This document shows, piece by piece, positions 5,482 through 5,539 of a stretch of DNA of 5,539 nucleotides. The notes beneath the pieces were generated by a model. That model made no database searches, was not told the origin of the DNA, and worked only from the letters and a program-made list of their open reading frames with translations. This stretch comes from Candidatus Stahliibacteriota bacterium (GTDB lineage: Bacteria > Hydrothermota > UBA3073). Made by a program: the position numbers and the translations under genes. Each line of letters begins with the position of its first letter. The first letter of the stretch is position 1. The stretch covers positions 1 through 5,539 of the forward strand of contig DAOUSS010000110.1 of NCBI GenBank assembly GCA_030627085.1. The letters are read 5' to 3'.

Positions 5482-5539
5482 GGGAAAATTTACCACTCCA
5501 TATGGATTCTCCGCAGGAGATAAAAAAGGGATAGAAACA

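Noticed and set aside
5358..5539. Minus-strand frame open from the right edge, with AGGAG two bases before an ATG near 5465
   Set aside because: It runs through the promoter -10 box and the palindromes, ends within a repeat, has too short a spacing for a ribosome site and contains no recognisable motif. A second minus-strand frame ending near 5470 (ending FLSPAENPYGVVNFPLTF) could be the tail of an upstream gene, but about 20 codons are too few to call.
5500..5539. Hairpin TCTCC-GCA-GGAGA as a terminator at the right edge
   Set aside because: The stem is only 5 bp and on the plus strand an A-run, not a T-run, follows it. On the minus strand the T-run precedes it.

Overview
All recognisable genes in this window lie on the minus strand, in transcription order: a secreted endonuclease/exonuclease/phosphatase-family (EEP) protein (5264 to 3993), an AddB-type helicase-nuclease subunit (3871 to 1037), and the first 223 codons of an AddA-type UvrD-like helicase (670 to the left edge). 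The DNA is AT-rich by eye. The EEP protein ends in a Por/type IX secretion-like C-terminal sorting domain (NYPNPFN start, SGIYF near the end). The AddB protein resembles the Bacteroidetes-style form with a degenerate N-terminal helicase half. Together these suggest a bacterium of the Fibrobacteres-Chlorobi-Bacteroidetes group or a neighbouring candidate phylum such as WOR-3/Stahlbacteria or Cloacimonadota. That placement is an inference.

Layout: 1-670 addA (partial, runs off the left edge); 671-1036 a 366-base spacer made almost wholly of repeats; 1037-3871 addB, which carries an in-frame block of the same repeats at about 2912-3054; 3872-3992 a spacer with a bipartite palindrome unit; 3993-5264 the EEP gene; 5265-5450 a leader with a second copy of the bipartite palindrome, a third type of palindrome and an octamer-like tract; 5453-5481 a near-consensus sigma70-type promoter reading leftward into the EEP gene; 5482-5539 nothing I can support.

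How the genes work together: AddA and AddB would form the AddAB helicase-nuclease that resects double-strand breaks for RecA-dependent repair. AddA supplies the motor and AddB a second PD-(D/E)XK nuclease with an Fe-S staple. The EEP protein is exported and is probably unrelated to them in function.

The most unusual content is the repeat system. (i) Several degenerate tandem tracts with a period of about 7 bp use different unit sequences and often abut gene starts or stops. (ii) At least seven palindromes are each headed by GTAG or GTGG, as in REP elements mobilised by RAYT (TnpA-REP) transposases, and their stems differ by compensatory changes. (iii) The same modules occur both in the addB-addA spacer and inside the addB reading frame, where they add about 48 residues. 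(iv) A two-palindrome unit is present as direct repeats on both sides of the EEP gene.
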